Shown here: one piece after another, positions 12,348 to 21,140 of the stretch
Numbering within the stretch: the first letter of the stretch is position 1
Layout of the letters: each line of letters opens with the position of its first letter
Origin: Comamonas piscis
GTDB taxonomy: Bacteria > Pseudomonadota > Gammaproteobacteria > Burkholderiales > Burkholderiaceae_C
Assembly (NCBI RefSeq): GCF_014109725.1
Contig: NZ_CP058554.1
Coordinates: 2,604,001-2,668,000, forward strand
Direction: 5' to 3'
Length of the DNA stretch: 64,000 nt
Program-made: the position numbers and the translations under genes
The notes under the pieces: generated by a model
The model's database searches: none
The model's input: only the letters and a program-made list of their open reading frames with translations
What the model was told of the DNA's origin: nothing

Positions 12348-13367
12348 ATGGAATTTCTCAGCACACTTTTCGACAACGCGCAGCAGTGGCTGTTTGAGCA
12401 GCTGCTGCAGCCGCTGTTGTTCAACCTGGGTCTTGCCAGCTATCTGGAAGATGGCTATGCCGCGGCAGGCTGGTTCTTGGTGGGTTGTCTGCAGATCGTC
12501 ATCATGGTGCTGGTGATTGCGCCTTTGCAACGCTGGCGGCCGGTCGAGCCGGTGACCGACCGGCATGCGATCCGGGTGGACATGCTCTACACCCTGATCC
12601 ACCGCCTGGGCCTGTTTCGCCTGGCCCTTTTCTTCACGATTGATCCGCTGTGGGACATGGTGGTCGGTGCGCTGCGCTTGCAAGGCTTTGAGACCTGGCA
12701 CCTTGATGCGCTCTGGCCCGGGGTCACCGATCTGGGCTGGGTCAGCCTGCTGATCTACCTGGTGGTGTTTGATTTTGTGGCGTACTGGGTCCATCGCGGT
12801 CAGCACCAATTTGTCTGGTGGTGGCGGTTGCATGCCTTGCACCATTCCCAGCAACAAATGACGATGTGGAGCGACAACCGCAACCACTTGCTCGATGACC
12901 TGGTGCATGACAGCATTCTGGTGTTCGTTGCCGTGCTGATCGGTGTCGCACCTAGCCAGTTTGTGGCGATTGTGGCCATCACCCAGCTGAGCGAAAGCCT
13001 GCAGCATGCCAACCTGCGCCTCTGGTTTGGCCGCTGGGGTGAGCGGCTGTGGATCAGCCCGCGTTTTCACCGCCGCCACCATGCCATCGGCATCGGCCAT
13101 GAATCGCCTGCAGCCACGCCCGTGCCGAGCACGGCGGTGAAGGCGGGTGAGGCGGCCCCGCGTACCCGTTTGGGTGGCTGCAATTTTGGTGTGCTGCTGC
13201 CCTGGTGGGATATGCTTTTTGGCACCGCCAACTTTGAGCTACGCTATGACCCGACCGGCATACGCGACCAGGTGCAGCCCAACCGCCAAGGACAGTTGCG
13301 CAACTACGGGCGCGGCTTTTGGAGCCAGCAGTGGCGTGGCCTGCTGCGCTTGCTGGGCCGGGCCTGA
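12348..13367 (+). CDS. Sterol desaturase / fatty acid hydroxylase family membrane protein
   Basis: The 339-residue integral membrane protein has about four hydrophobic segments. It carries the three histidine clusters of the di-iron hydroxylase superfamily: HRGQH (149-153), HALHH (162-166) and FHRRHH (near 240). These ligate two irons for O2-dependent hydroxylation or desaturation of a lipid. The substrate is unknown in bacteria of this group. A further region after residue 250 is Ala/Pro-rich before the final LLPWWDMLFGT motif typical of the family. It starts 68 bases after the deacetylase-like gene. Confidence 0.82.
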   Translation: MEFLSTLFDNAQQWLFEQLLQPLLFNLGLASYLEDGYAAAGWFLVGCLQIVIMVLVIAPLQRWRPVEPVTDRHAIRVDMLYTLIHRLGLFRLALFFTIDPLWDMVVGALRLQGFETWHLDALWPGVTDLGWVSLLIYLVVFDFVAYWVHRGQHQFVWWWRLHALHHSQQQMTMWSDNRNHLLDDLVHDSILVFVAVLIGVAPSQFVAIVAITQLSESLQHANLRLWFGRWGERLWISPRFHRRHHAIGIGHESPAATPVPSTAVKAGEAAPRTRLGGCNFGVLLPWWDMLFGTANFELRYDPTGIRDQVQPNRQGQLRNYGRGFWSQQWRGLLRLLGRA

Positions 13368-13448
13368 GCCCCGATCGACTGCATTGCCAACCAGCCGGTC
13401 TTGCGTTCACGATGCGACCGGCGATTTGACACACAAGGAGTATTTCCC

Positions 13449-14357
13449 ATGCCCCAAGGGTCTCCAGGCTCTCGCCTGATGTTCGATGCATTCTGGCGTG
13501 CGGCGGCCTATTGCTTCCGGCCGCGCGTGATGCTGCTGTCCCTGCTGCCTCTGGCCGTCATGCTGGTCGCTTTGGGCGGTTGGAGCTATTTTTACTGGTC
13601 AGGTGCAGTCGCCACCATGCAGCATTGGGTGGAGACGATTGGCTGGCTGCGCACTGTGTTCAGCTGGTTTGGCGGCAGCGGTACGGAGGGGTTTGCCGCG
13701 ACCATCGCCCCTTTTGTTGTGCTGGTGCTGATCACGCCGGTGGCTGCCGTGGTCGCGCTTCTGGTGATCGCTTTATTGATGACGCCTGCCTTGGTCAACA
13801 TGGTCACTGAGCAGCGCTTTGCCAACCTGGAGAAAAAGCGGGGCACTGGCTTGGCCAGCAGCATCGCTTGGGCCCTGAGTACCTCTTTGGTGGCCATCGT
13901 GGCCTTTGTGGTCACCATGCCGCTGTGGTTGATCCCGCCTTTGGTGCTGATTGTGCCGCCGGTCATCTGGGGCTGGCTCACTTACCGGGTGATGAGCGTC
14001 GATGCGCTGGCCGAACATGCGAGCAAGGCGGAGCGCGACAGCCTGCTGCAACGCTACCGCTGGCCGCTGCTGATGATGGGCATCATCTCGGGCTATATCG
14101 GCATTGCGCCGAGCGTCGTCTGGGCCTCGGGCATGGTCTTCACCATTGGCTTTGTGGTGCTGATACCCATTGCCGTGTGGATCTACGCGATTACCTTCGC
14201 GTTCTCCTCGCTATGGTTCATCCATTTTTGCCTGGCTGCGCTGCAGCAGCTGCGTTTAGAGAAGGGCGATTCTGGTGCGAAGGCGGTAGTGCCTGATGCC
14301 GTAGTGCTAAGCCAAGACAATGCCGGATTCTTGCCAAGTACTTCCGCACCTAAATAG
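13449..14357 (+). CDS. EI24 / CysZ-like membrane protein
   Basis: The protein is about 302 residues with roughly six hydrophobic helices and matches the EI24 domain pattern. It starts MPQGSPGSRLMFDAFWRAA, the long helical hairpins include VALLVIALLMTPALVNMVTE, and the C-terminus is hydrophilic. CysZ in Escherichia coli is a sulfate permease with this fold, but most EI24 proteins are uncharacterised. ATG 13449 is chosen because AAGGAG lies eight bases upstream; an in-frame ATG at 13401 lacks this. Confidence 0.7.
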   Translation: MPQGSPGSRLMFDAFWRAAAYCFRPRVMLLSLLPLAVMLVALGGWSYFYWSGAVATMQHWVETIGWLRTVFSWFGGSGTEGFAATIAPFVVLVLITPVAAVVALLVIALLMTPALVNMVTEQRFANLEKKRGTGLASSIAWALSTSLVAIVAFVVTMPLWLIPPLVLIVPPVIWGWLTYRVMSVDALAEHASKAERDSLLQRYRWPLLMMGIISGYIGIAPSVVWASGMVFTIGFVVLIPIAVWIYAITFAFSSLWFIHFCLAALQQLRLEKGDSGAKAVVPDAVVLSQDNAGFLPSTSAPK

Positions 14358-14420
14358 CAACCGGAGGCGAAGGGCGTGGGGGGCTGTAGTGCCAACCTGG
14401 CACAGCGCTCGCATACTTGA

Positions 14421-14438
14421 TGCACCAATAAAGTGCAT
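14421..14438 (+). promoter_or_regulatory. NtrC-type enhancer site 1
   Basis: TGCACCAATAAAGTGCAT matches the NtrC dyad (GCACC...GTGC type) known from glnA enhancers. A half-site TTTGGTGCG follows at 14449-14457. Confidence 0.65.
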
Positions 14439-14490
14439 AAATGCCTATTTTGGTGCGTCCTCGCCATGCCGGCAAAGTGGCGCCTGATTC

Positions 14491-14505
14491 GCACCATATT
14501 GGTGC
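14491..14505 (+). promoter_or_regulatory. NtrC-type enhancer site 2
   Basis: GCACCATATTGGTGC is a perfect dyad and close to the ideal NtrC site. It lies about 180 bases upstream of the sigma-54 promoter. A further half-site ATGGTGCG follows at 14513-14520. Confidence 0.85.
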
Positions 14506-14682
14506 CATCGGCATGGTGCGAGCTTACGTCTTCGAGGATCTGAACAGATGCCTGCAAAATCCTCGGGGCCCCTTATCGGCGTAGGCCAAAAGCGGGGTAC
14601 AGTCAGGCTTTGGGCAAAATTCGGTTACGGCGGCCTGCTGCCAAACTCGTATTTTCCAGTCGGCATGGGTTTGTCATAAAAC

Positions 14683-14698
14683 TGGCACGTAAACTGCT
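14683..14698 (+). promoter_or_regulatory. Sigma-54 promoter of glnA
   Basis: TGGCACGTAAACTGCT fits the sigma-54 consensus TGGCACGNNNNTTGCW at all but one defined position, with correct GG to GC spacing. Transcription would start about 12 bases later, some 40 bases before glnA. Confidence 0.9.
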
Positions 14699-14748
14699 TT
14701 AGTCTTGCGACAGCCCCTTTTTATTCACGATTTCCTTTGGAGCATTAG

Positions 14749-16164
14749 ATGGCCAAGAGCGTTGCAGATGTGATGAGCATGTTGGACGAGAACGAGGTCA
14801 AGTTCGTTGATCTGCGTTTCACCGATACCCGTGGCAAGGAACAGCACGTTACGGTGCCTATCTCGCACTTTGACGAAGACAAGTTCACCTCCGGCCATGC
14901 ATTTGATGGCTCCTCCATCGCTGGCTGGAAAGGTATCGAAGCATCCGACATGCTGCTGATGCCCGATCCCAACACCGCCAACATCGACCCGTTTTTTGAC
15001 GAAACCACGATGTTCCTGCAGTGCGACGTGATCGAGCCGGGTGATGGCAAGGCCTATGACCGCGATCCACGTTCCGTGGCCAAGCGCGCTGAAGCCTACC
15101 TGAAGGCATCGGGCCTGGGCGATACCGCCTACTTCGGTCCAGAGCCAGAATTCTTCATCTTCGACGGCGTGCGTTGGAGCACCGAGCCGAACAACCCCTT
15201 CTTCGACATCGAAGAATACGAAGCGCCCTGGAACAGCGGCTCCAAGCTCGACAATGGCAACCGAGGCCACCGTCCTCGCGTCAAAGGCGGCTACTTCCCC
15301 GTGCCTCCCGTCGACAGCACCCAAGATATGCGTGCTGAAATGTCCCTGCTGCTTGAAGCGCTGGGCATCCCCGTCGAAGTGTTCCACCACGAAGTGGCAG
15401 GCGCTGGCCAGAACGAACTGGGCACCCGCTTCTCCACCCTGGTCGAGCGCGCTGACTGGACCCAGGTGCAAAAGTACGTGATCTGGAACGTGGCCGACAC
15501 CTATGGCAAGACGGCAACTTTCATGCCCAAGCCATACTCTGGCGACAACGGCTCGGGCATGCACGTGCACCAATCCGTGTGGAAAGATGGCAAGAATCTG
15601 TTCGCCGGTGACGGCTATGCTGGTCTGTCCGATTTCGCGCTGTACTACATCGGCGGCATCATCAAGCACGCCCGCGCACTGAACGCCATCACCAACCCTG
15701 GCACCAACAGCTACAAGCGCCTGGTTCCTGGTTTCGAGGCTCCCGTGAAGCTGGCTTACTCGGCCAAGAACCGTTCGGCATCGATCCGCATTCCTTACGT
15801 GAGCAATCCCAAGGGCCGCCGCGTGGAAGCGCGCTTCCCCGATCCACTGATGAACCCCTACCTGGGCTTCGCAGCGCTGCTGATGGCCGGTCTGGACGGC
15901 GTGGAAAACAAGATCCATCCTGGCGAAGCCGCCACCAAGGATCTGTACCATCTGCCACCGGAAGAAGACAAGCTGGTGCCTACCGTGTGCCACAGCCTGG
16001 ACCAAGCGCTCGAAGCGCTGGATGCCGACCGTGCCTTCCTGACCAAGGGCGGCGTGTTCAGCGACAGCATGCTGGACGCCTACATCGAGCTGAAGATGGG
16101 CGAAGTCACCCGCTTCCGCCAAGCGGTGCACCCTGTCGAATACGACATGTACTACTCGCTGTAA
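14749..16164 (+). CDS. glnA: Glutamine synthetase type I
   Basis: The 471-residue enzyme makes glutamine from glutamate, ammonia and ATP and is the main ammonia-assimilation step. Signature motifs are FDGSSIAGWKGIEASDM near residue 52, the metal/ATP-site GPEPEFFIFD, the KPYSGDNGSGMHVHQS segment and NRSASIRIP. The adenylylation loop KDLYHLPPEE has its Tyr at about residue 400, so activity is probably controlled by GlnE as in enterics. It sits downstream of a sigma-54 promoter and NtrC sites, and upstream of ntrB and ntrC, a classical nitrogen-regulated cluster. Confidence 0.98.
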   Translation: MAKSVADVMSMLDENEVKFVDLRFTDTRGKEQHVTVPISHFDEDKFTSGHAFDGSSIAGWKGIEASDMLLMPDPNTANIDPFFDETTMFLQCDVIEPGDGKAYDRDPRSVAKRAEAYLKASGLGDTAYFGPEPEFFIFDGVRWSTEPNNPFFDIEEYEAPWNSGSKLDNGNRGHRPRVKGGYFPVPPVDSTQDMRAEMSLLLEALGIPVEVFHHEVAGAGQNELGTRFSTLVERADWTQVQKYVIWNVADTYGKTATFMPKPYSGDNGSGMHVHQSVWKDGKNLFAGDGYAGLSDFALYYIGGIIKHARALNAITNPGTNSYKRLVPGFEAPVKLAYSAKNRSASIRIPYVSNPKGRRVEARFPDPLMNPYLGFAALLMAGLDGVENKIHPGEAATKDLYHLPPEEDKLVPTVCHSLDQALEALDADRAFLTKGGVFSDSMLDAYIELKMGEVTRFRQAVHPVEYDMYYSL

Positions 16165-16207
16165 AGTACCTCAGCCAGGCATCTACTGCCTGGCGCGAGG
16201 TTCAAAG

Positions 16208-16243
16208 CGACCTGCCAACCGTCCAAGGTGGCAGGTCGTTTTT
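16208..16243 (+). terminator. Terminator after glnA
   Basis: A 10-bp stem CGACCTGCCA / TGGCAGGTCG with an 11-base loop is followed by TTTTT. Another hairpin (GCCAGGCA / TGCCTGGC, 16174-16194) lies just upstream. The pair separates glnA from ntrBC, allowing reduced read-through. Confidence 0.85.
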
Positions 16244-16412
16244 CATGGGAAATACTGTGGACAGGGCCTGCCCTGGCTGCGAGGAATCTGTAACAGCCGG
16301 AACTGTTCGGCGGGATCGGCCTCCTTTGTAGCTACACTGCGGGTTGCAGAGGGTCCTTGAGGGGCTGCCACGGACATACTGGCACAGTGGAGCGAACGGG
16401 CGAAACGGGGTT

Positions 16413-16940
16413 ATGCATACAAAGTTGTTGTTTTTGATGGTGGCAGTGGCATGTGCGCAAGGCGCTGTGGCGCAGGATCGCATTTATCGCTGTGGCAATG
16501 AATACACCAACGATGCGGGCAAGGCACGGCAAAAAGGCTGCGCCGTGGTGGAAGGCGCCAACGTCACCATCGTGCAAGGCACCCGCCCGCATACCTCCGC
16601 CGCAAGCCCGGCGCCCGCACCCAATGCACCCGCTGCTGCACCGCGCCCGGCGCGTGCCCCCGCAGCTGCCACACCCGCACCACGCTCTGCCACCGCTGAA
16701 GGCCGCGCACGTGATTCCGATGCGCGGCTCATCCTGGAGACCGAGCTGAAAAAGGCCCAGGACAAAAAGATCACCTTGGCGCGCGAATACAACAATGGCG
16801 AGCCTGAGAAAAATGCGCTGGAGATGCGCAACCCCGCGTTCTACACCAAGCGGGTAGCCGATCTCAAGCAGGAAATCGGGCGCAACGACAGCGATATAGC
16901 GGGCATCCAGCGCGAGCTCCAACGCCTGCCGGCCCCATAA
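16413..16940 (+). CDS. Secreted DUF4124-like protein of unknown function
   Basis: The 175-residue protein has a signal peptide (MHTKLLFLMVAVACAQGAVAQ) and a short Cys-containing head, RIYRCGNEYTNDAGKARQKGC, typical of DUF4124 domains. An Ala/Pro-rich linker (roughly residues 60-105) and a charged helical, probably coiled-coil tail follow. The ATG at 16413 begins directly with the signal peptide; the longer in-frame start at 16344 would add a hydrophilic leader and is unlikely. It lies between glnA and ntrB on the same strand. No role in nitrogen control is evident. Confidence 0.7.
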   Translation: MHTKLLFLMVAVACAQGAVAQDRIYRCGNEYTNDAGKARQKGCAVVEGANVTIVQGTRPHTSAASPAPAPNAPAAAPRPARAPAAATPAPRSATAEGRARDSDARLILETELKKAQDKKITLAREYNNGEPEKNALEMRNPAFYTKRVADLKQEIGRNDSDIAGIQRELQRLPAP

Positions 16941-16971
16941 TCAAAGCTTCTACTTTTCTGGGTCCATCCCC

Positions 16972-18045
16972 ATGTCTGAGCTCAGTGCCATGGATCGTGA
17001 ATGGCAGGCGCTGGAACACATCGCAACCTTGGTTGCGGTGCTACGTCTGGATGGCGCGGCAGTACGCGTCAATGCTGCGCTGGAGAACGCGCTAGGCGTC
17101 TCGCGCAAAAGCATTTTGGGCCACTACTTTGGTGGCTTTTTTCAAGATGACGAGCTGATCCACAAGGCCCTGGTCGATGCGCGTGCGCAGCGCTTTTCAT
17201 CGCTGCGCTTTGAGGCGCAGCTGCGGCGTAGCCTGCAAGATGCCTTCCCCGTACATTCCAACCTCTCCTGGTGGGAAGAGGAGCAGACCATTCTGGTGGA
17301 GCTGTGGCCGCTGGAGCAGCAGGTGCGCCAGGACCGCGAGGAGCGCGTGCGCGAGCAAGCCTTGGCCAACAAGGAACTGATCCGCAACCTAGCCCATGAA
17401 ATCAAGAACCCCTTGGGTGGCATACGCGGCGCAGCCCAGCTGCTGGAGCTGGAGCTGCCCGATGCCCAGCTCAAGGAATACACCGACGTCATCATCCACG
17501 AGGCAGACCGCCTGCAGGCGCTGGTCGACCGTCTGCTCGCTCCCCATCGCCATCCGCACACGGTGGGCGATGTCAATATCCACGAGGTCTGCGAGCGGGT
17601 CTGCCAGCTGGTGCTGCTGGAGTACCCGCAGGGCCTGCGCATCGAGCGCGATTACGACACCTCGCTGCCGGAGATCCGGGGCGACCGCGAGCAGCTTATC
17701 CAAGCCTTGCTGAACATTGTGCAAAACGCCGCACAGGTGCTGGTGCCGCAGATGGCGCAGGACAATGCGCACATTACCTTGCGCACCCGCATCGCCCGGC
17801 AACTCACCTTGGGCCGTAAGCGCCACAAGTTGGCACTGGAATTGCATGTCATCGACAACGGTCCTGGCATTGAGCCGGACATCAAGGAGCGGATTTTCTA
17901 CCCCTTGGTGACCGGGCGTGATGGTGGTACGGGCCTGGGTTTGCCTTTGGCGCAAACCTTTGTGCAACGTCACGAAGGTTTGATTGAATGTGAGAGCGAA
18001 CCCGGGCGCACGGATTTCCGCATCATGCTGCCGTTGACAGACTAG
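16972..18045 (+). CDS. glnL: Nitrogen regulation sensor histidine kinase NtrB
   Basis: The 357-residue cytoplasmic kinase has an N-terminal PAS-like domain (about residues 10-115), the H-box NLAHEIKNPLGG (His142), the N-box NIVQNAAQ (248-255), the G1 box DNGPGI (295-300) and the G2 box GGTGLGLPLAQ (318-328). NtrB phosphorylates or dephosphorylates NtrC according to the PII state. There is no membrane segment, as expected. ntrC follows 55 bases downstream. Confidence 0.95.
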   Translation: MSELSAMDREWQALEHIATLVAVLRLDGAAVRVNAALENALGVSRKSILGHYFGGFFQDDELIHKALVDARAQRFSSLRFEAQLRRSLQDAFPVHSNLSWWEEEQTILVELWPLEQQVRQDREERVREQALANKELIRNLAHEIKNPLGGIRGAAQLLELELPDAQLKEYTDVIIHEADRLQALVDRLLAPHRHPHTVGDVNIHEVCERVCQLVLLEYPQGLRIERDYDTSLPEIRGDREQLIQALLNIVQNAAQVLVPQMAQDNAHITLRTRIARQLTLGRKRHKLALELHVIDNGPGIEPDIKERIFYPLVTGRDGGTGLGLPLAQTFVQRHEGLIECESEPGRTDFRIMLPLTD

Positions 18046-18112
18046 GGTGCAGATCGCTCCCTAGCTGCAGGACCTCGGTACGTAGAACTGTAAGGGTAGG
18101 GTGATAGCGACA

Positions 18113-19669
18113 ATGAAACCAATCTGGATAGTGGATGACGACCCGTCGATCCGATTTGTACTGGAGAAGGCGCTGGCTCGCGAACAGCTGCCCACGCGCA
18201 GCTTTGTGCACCCCAAGGAAGTGCTGGAAGCCTTTGACAACGTGAGCGACCAGGCGCAAGGCCCTTCGGTGCTCGTCAGCGACATCCGCATGCCCGGCGG
18301 CAACGGCCTGCAACTGCTCGAACAGGTGCATGAGGACCATCCGCAGCTGCCGGTGATCATCATGACCGCCTACTCGGATCTGGACAGCGCCGTCTCGGCC
18401 TTCCAGCGCGGTGCTTTCGAGTATTTGCCCAAGCCCTTTGACCTGCCCAAGGCCGTGGAGCTGATCAAGCGCGCGGTGCAGCAAAGCGAAAGCCAGGCGC
18501 CCGAGTTGGCCCATGCCGCAGGCGGTGGAGAAATGCTCGGCCAGGCGCCTGCGATGCAGGATGTGTTCCGTGCCATCGGCCGCCTGTCGCAAAGCAATGT
18601 CACGGTGATGGTGACGGGCGAATCCGGCTCGGGCAAGGAGCTGGTGGCGCGTGCGCTGCACAAGCACTCGCCAGTTGCTGGTGGTCCCTTTGTGGCCATC
18701 AACACCGCCGCCATCCCCAAGGATTTGCTGGAGAGCGAGCTGTTTGGCCATGAGCGTGGTGCCTTTACCGGCGCGCAAACCCAGCGCCGGGGCCGCTTTG
18801 AGCAAGCCGAGGGCGGGACCTTGTTTCTCGATGAAATCGGCGACATGCCGTTTGACCTGCAAACCCGCCTGCTGCGTGTGCTGTCTGACGGGCATTTCTA
18901 CCGCGTCGGCGGCCATGTGCCGGTCAAGTCCCATGTGCGCGTGATTGCCGCCACCCACCAGAACCTGGAAGACCGGGTACACAAGGGCGTGTTCCGCGAG
19001 GACCTGTTCCACCGCCTCAACGTCATCCGCCTGCGTCTGCCGCCGCTGCGCGAGCGCAAGGAAGATATTCCCATGCTGGCCCGGCATTTTCTGGCGGCCA
19101 GCGCCAAGCAACTGGGGGTGGAGCCCAAACAGCTGTCGGAACCGGCATTGGCCCAACTGGCCCAGTTCGCCTTCCCGGGCAATGTGCGGCAGCTGGAGAA
19201 TATCTGCCACTGGATCACGGTGATGGCGCCGGCGCAATGGGTGTCCGTGCAAGATCTGCCGCCTGAAGTGCTGCAGGCCACGCCGGCCGCTCCGCTGGTC
19301 ACCTCCAGCACGCCCAGCGCGGCCCAGTCCGTACATGCCCCGGCGCAGGAATACAGCCACCGGTCTGCTGCCCCGGAGACGTCCGCCACCCAGCCCGCCG
19401 TGTCCATGCCCGTCCACGGCACGGCCAGCACGGCGGCGCAGCCGGGTGATTGGGAGAGCGATCTGGCCAAGGAGGCCGATGCCCTGCTGCAGTCCGGCAG
19501 CACCGAGGTCTGGGATGTCCTCAGCCGCCGCTTTGAATCGCAGCTGATCAAAAGCGCCCTGGCTGCCACCCACGGCCGCCGCATGGAAGCGGCCCAACGC
19601 CTGGGCATTGGCCGCAACACCATCACCCGCAAGATCCAGGAGCTGGGGCTGTCTGCCAGTGATGATTAA
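18113..19669 (+). CDS. glnG: Nitrogen regulation response regulator NtrC
   Basis: The roughly 518-residue sigma-54 activator has a receiver domain (phospho-acceptor Asp57 in SDIRMPGG) and an AAA+ domain with Walker A GESGSGKE (169-176), the sigma-54 contact loop GAFTGA (216-221) and Walker B GGTLFLDEIGDM (234-245). A Fis-type helix-turn-helix lies at the end (AAQRLGIGRNTITRKIQEL). A long Ala/Pro/Ser/Thr-rich linker of about 65 residues precedes the DNA-binding part, longer than in Escherichia coli NtrC (469 residues). ATG 18113 gives MKPIWIVDDD; a GTG at 18101 with its own AAGGG is possible. It likely acts on the glnA sites upstream. Confidence 0.95.
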   Translation: MKPIWIVDDDPSIRFVLEKALAREQLPTRSFVHPKEVLEAFDNVSDQAQGPSVLVSDIRMPGGNGLQLLEQVHEDHPQLPVIIMTAYSDLDSAVSAFQRGAFEYLPKPFDLPKAVELIKRAVQQSESQAPELAHAAGGGEMLGQAPAMQDVFRAIGRLSQSNVTVMVTGESGSGKELVARALHKHSPVAGGPFVAINTAAIPKDLLESELFGHERGAFTGAQTQRRGRFEQAEGGTLFLDEIGDMPFDLQTRLLRVLSDGHFYRVGGHVPVKSHVRVIAATHQNLEDRVHKGVFREDLFHRLNVIRLRLPPLRERKEDIPMLARHFLAASAKQLGVEPKQLSEPALAQLAQFAFPGNVRQLENICHWITVMAPAQWVSVQDLPPEVLQATPAAPLVTSSTPSAAQSVHAPAQEYSHRSAAPETSATQPAVSMPVHGTASTAAQPGDWESDLAKEADALLQSGSTEVWDVLSRRFESQLIKSALAATHGRRMEAAQRLGIGRNTITRKIQELGLSASDD

Positions 19670-19694
19670 GACGATATCGTCTTGATGCTCCGAT

Positions 19695-19723
19695 AAACCG
19701 CCGCCCTCCAAGGCGGCGGTTTT
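19695..19723 (+). terminator. Terminator after ntrC
   Basis: An 11-bp perfect stem (AAACCGCCGCC, loop CTCCAA, GGCGGCGGTTT) with a short T-run follows the ntrC stop by 25 bases. Confidence 0.8.
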
Positions 19724-19801
19724 GCTGACAGCCACCGGCCGTGGATGCGGTTTGAACCGTGCCACAATGGCTCCTTACCTGTCTGCCCGGTGGTGCAACC
19801 C

Positions 19802-20728
19802 ATGCAAAAAATGACGTCGGTTTTTTCGGCCCAAGCCTACCGCAACTCGCCCGAGCGCATTGGCCGCCAGCGCTCGGCGCTGCTCAATACCTTGCGGCTG
19901 GCAGCATCCACCGCCAATGGCATGGCCCAGTTGGCGGGCGACGCACTGCACGGCGCGATGGCCGGCGGCCTGCCGCCCAAGGCCAAGGCCTTGTGGGGCA
20001 ACCCGGCGCGGGAAGACAGCTACTGGCGCAGCCACTACCAAAGCATGGATTTTTATGTGGCTGGCCAGCCCTTCGAGGCTTACCGCCCCGCGCTGGCCTT
20101 GGGCTGGTATGCGGCGCAGCGCAACCCCTCGGGCTTTGATGCGCTTGCTACCCAGCTGGAGGTGCAGTGGCAGCATGTGCGCGGCAGCAATCCCATGGAC
20201 TGGGCCGAGGCCAGCCACATTGCGCGTGCGGCCTATGACCACGCCATCAGCGGCCTGCAAGGCGAGCAACTCTCCGCCGCCCAGGTGCAGCATGCGGTGC
20301 GCGTATTGCAGCAAGGCCTGGCTGATTGCGAGGAATGCCTGGTGGCGGGTAGCGAACAGGCCCGGGCCATTGCGCTGCGCAGCCATTTGTATGCGCTGGC
20401 TGAGCAGTTCCGCACGATGGACTGGCAGCTGCAGGATGTGCAACTGCAACTCGCGGAGCCCAGTCCCCTGGTCGAGCGGCCCGGGCTGAGCGCCGCCGGC
20501 CGCATGCACCGCCGCTGGACGGAGTTCAAGCAGCGGGCCAACCTCAACAGCGACAGCGATCTGATTGCCGAATGCAATCTCTGCATGGTGGTGGTGGCCG
20601 AGCGCTACCAACGGGTGCTGGAGGCCGCGCTGCCGCTGGATGTGCGGCCGCTGCTGCAAACCCATGCACAGCAGCTGCGCCGCTACACCGATGAGCTGCA
20701 GCACATGCAGGATGCGCGAGCACGTTAA
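19802..20728 (+). CDS. DUF2383-type four-helix-bundle protein (PA2169-like)
   Basis: The protein of about 308 residues has two parts. The middle part (YWRSHYQSMDFYVAGQPFEA and on to the MDWAEASHIARAAYDHA region) resembles a conserved stress-protein repeat. The C-terminal part (LADCEECL..., AAGRMHRRWTEFK, IAECNLCM..., LDVRPLLQTHAQQLRR) matches the DUF2383/PA2169 four-helix bundle, a ferritin-like fold whose function is unknown. ATG 19802 (MQKMTSVFS) is preferred because the longer frame back to 19745 runs through the region after the terminator. Family assignment is from remembered patterns. Confidence 0.6.
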   Translation: MQKMTSVFSAQAYRNSPERIGRQRSALLNTLRLAASTANGMAQLAGDALHGAMAGGLPPKAKALWGNPAREDSYWRSHYQSMDFYVAGQPFEAYRPALALGWYAAQRNPSGFDALATQLEVQWQHVRGSNPMDWAEASHIARAAYDHAISGLQGEQLSAAQVQHAVRVLQQGLADCEECLVAGSEQARAIALRSHLYALAEQFRTMDWQLQDVQLQLAEPSPLVERPGLSAAGRMHRRWTEFKQRANLNSDSDLIAECNLCMVVVAERYQRVLEAALPLDVRPLLQTHAQQLRRYTDELQHMQDARAR

Positions 20729-21140
20729 GAACCTTTTTTAAAGAGTATTGAATAGCTAGTTACAAATCTTCTATTCAAAAGTGGATACGCCGCCTGGCGA
20801 GTCGCCTGCTCCCTGCTGCCAGCCCCTTCGCCATCTGCAGAATTTTCCCGTGAAATGGGAAAAAACCACCATGTATGCGCCCACTTTCTCAGCATAGGCG
20901 CTGTGGTGCGTAAAAACTTGCGGCTACAATCGGGCCCGCAGAACCTGCAATCCTGCCGTCCAACGCAGCCTCATCGTCCTTTCCTATGGCGGCGGATCCT
21001 ACCGCCACCACCCACCAGCAAAGCCTGCCCGGGATGGAAAAGCGCACACCCCCCGGCTGACAATCCTGCTGATGTGCCACCTGAGAGGCCCACAGCGCCC
21101 TGGACGGCACCATAAATCACACATATCAAAGGTACTGGTT
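20729..21140. other. Intergenic region before the dicarboxylate symporter
   Basis: No gene is supported. It holds a 7-bp hairpin TTTTCCC / GGGAAAA (20843-20863) that could end the upstream transcript weakly. A -10-like TACAAT lies at 20925-20930 without a convincing -35. Confidence 0.5.

Larger units (their letters stand above)
14358..14748 (+). other. glnA upstream control region
   Basis: No protein gene is seen. The stretch holds an array of NtrC-type sites and a sigma-54 promoter, listed separately. There is also a palindrome GTGCCA-ACC-TGGCAC at 14389-14403 of unknown role. Confidence 0.8.

Noticed and set aside
14725..16131. 468-residue minus-strand frame opposite glnA
   Set aside because: It is a shadow frame caused by codon bias in glnA.
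18023..19765. 580-residue minus-strand frame opposite ntrC
   Set aside because: It covers ntrC exactly in antisense and shows no domain.
20902..20930. Promoter-like TACAAT upstream of the symporter
   Set aside because: No acceptable -35 at normal spacing, so it was noted only as part of the intergenic region.
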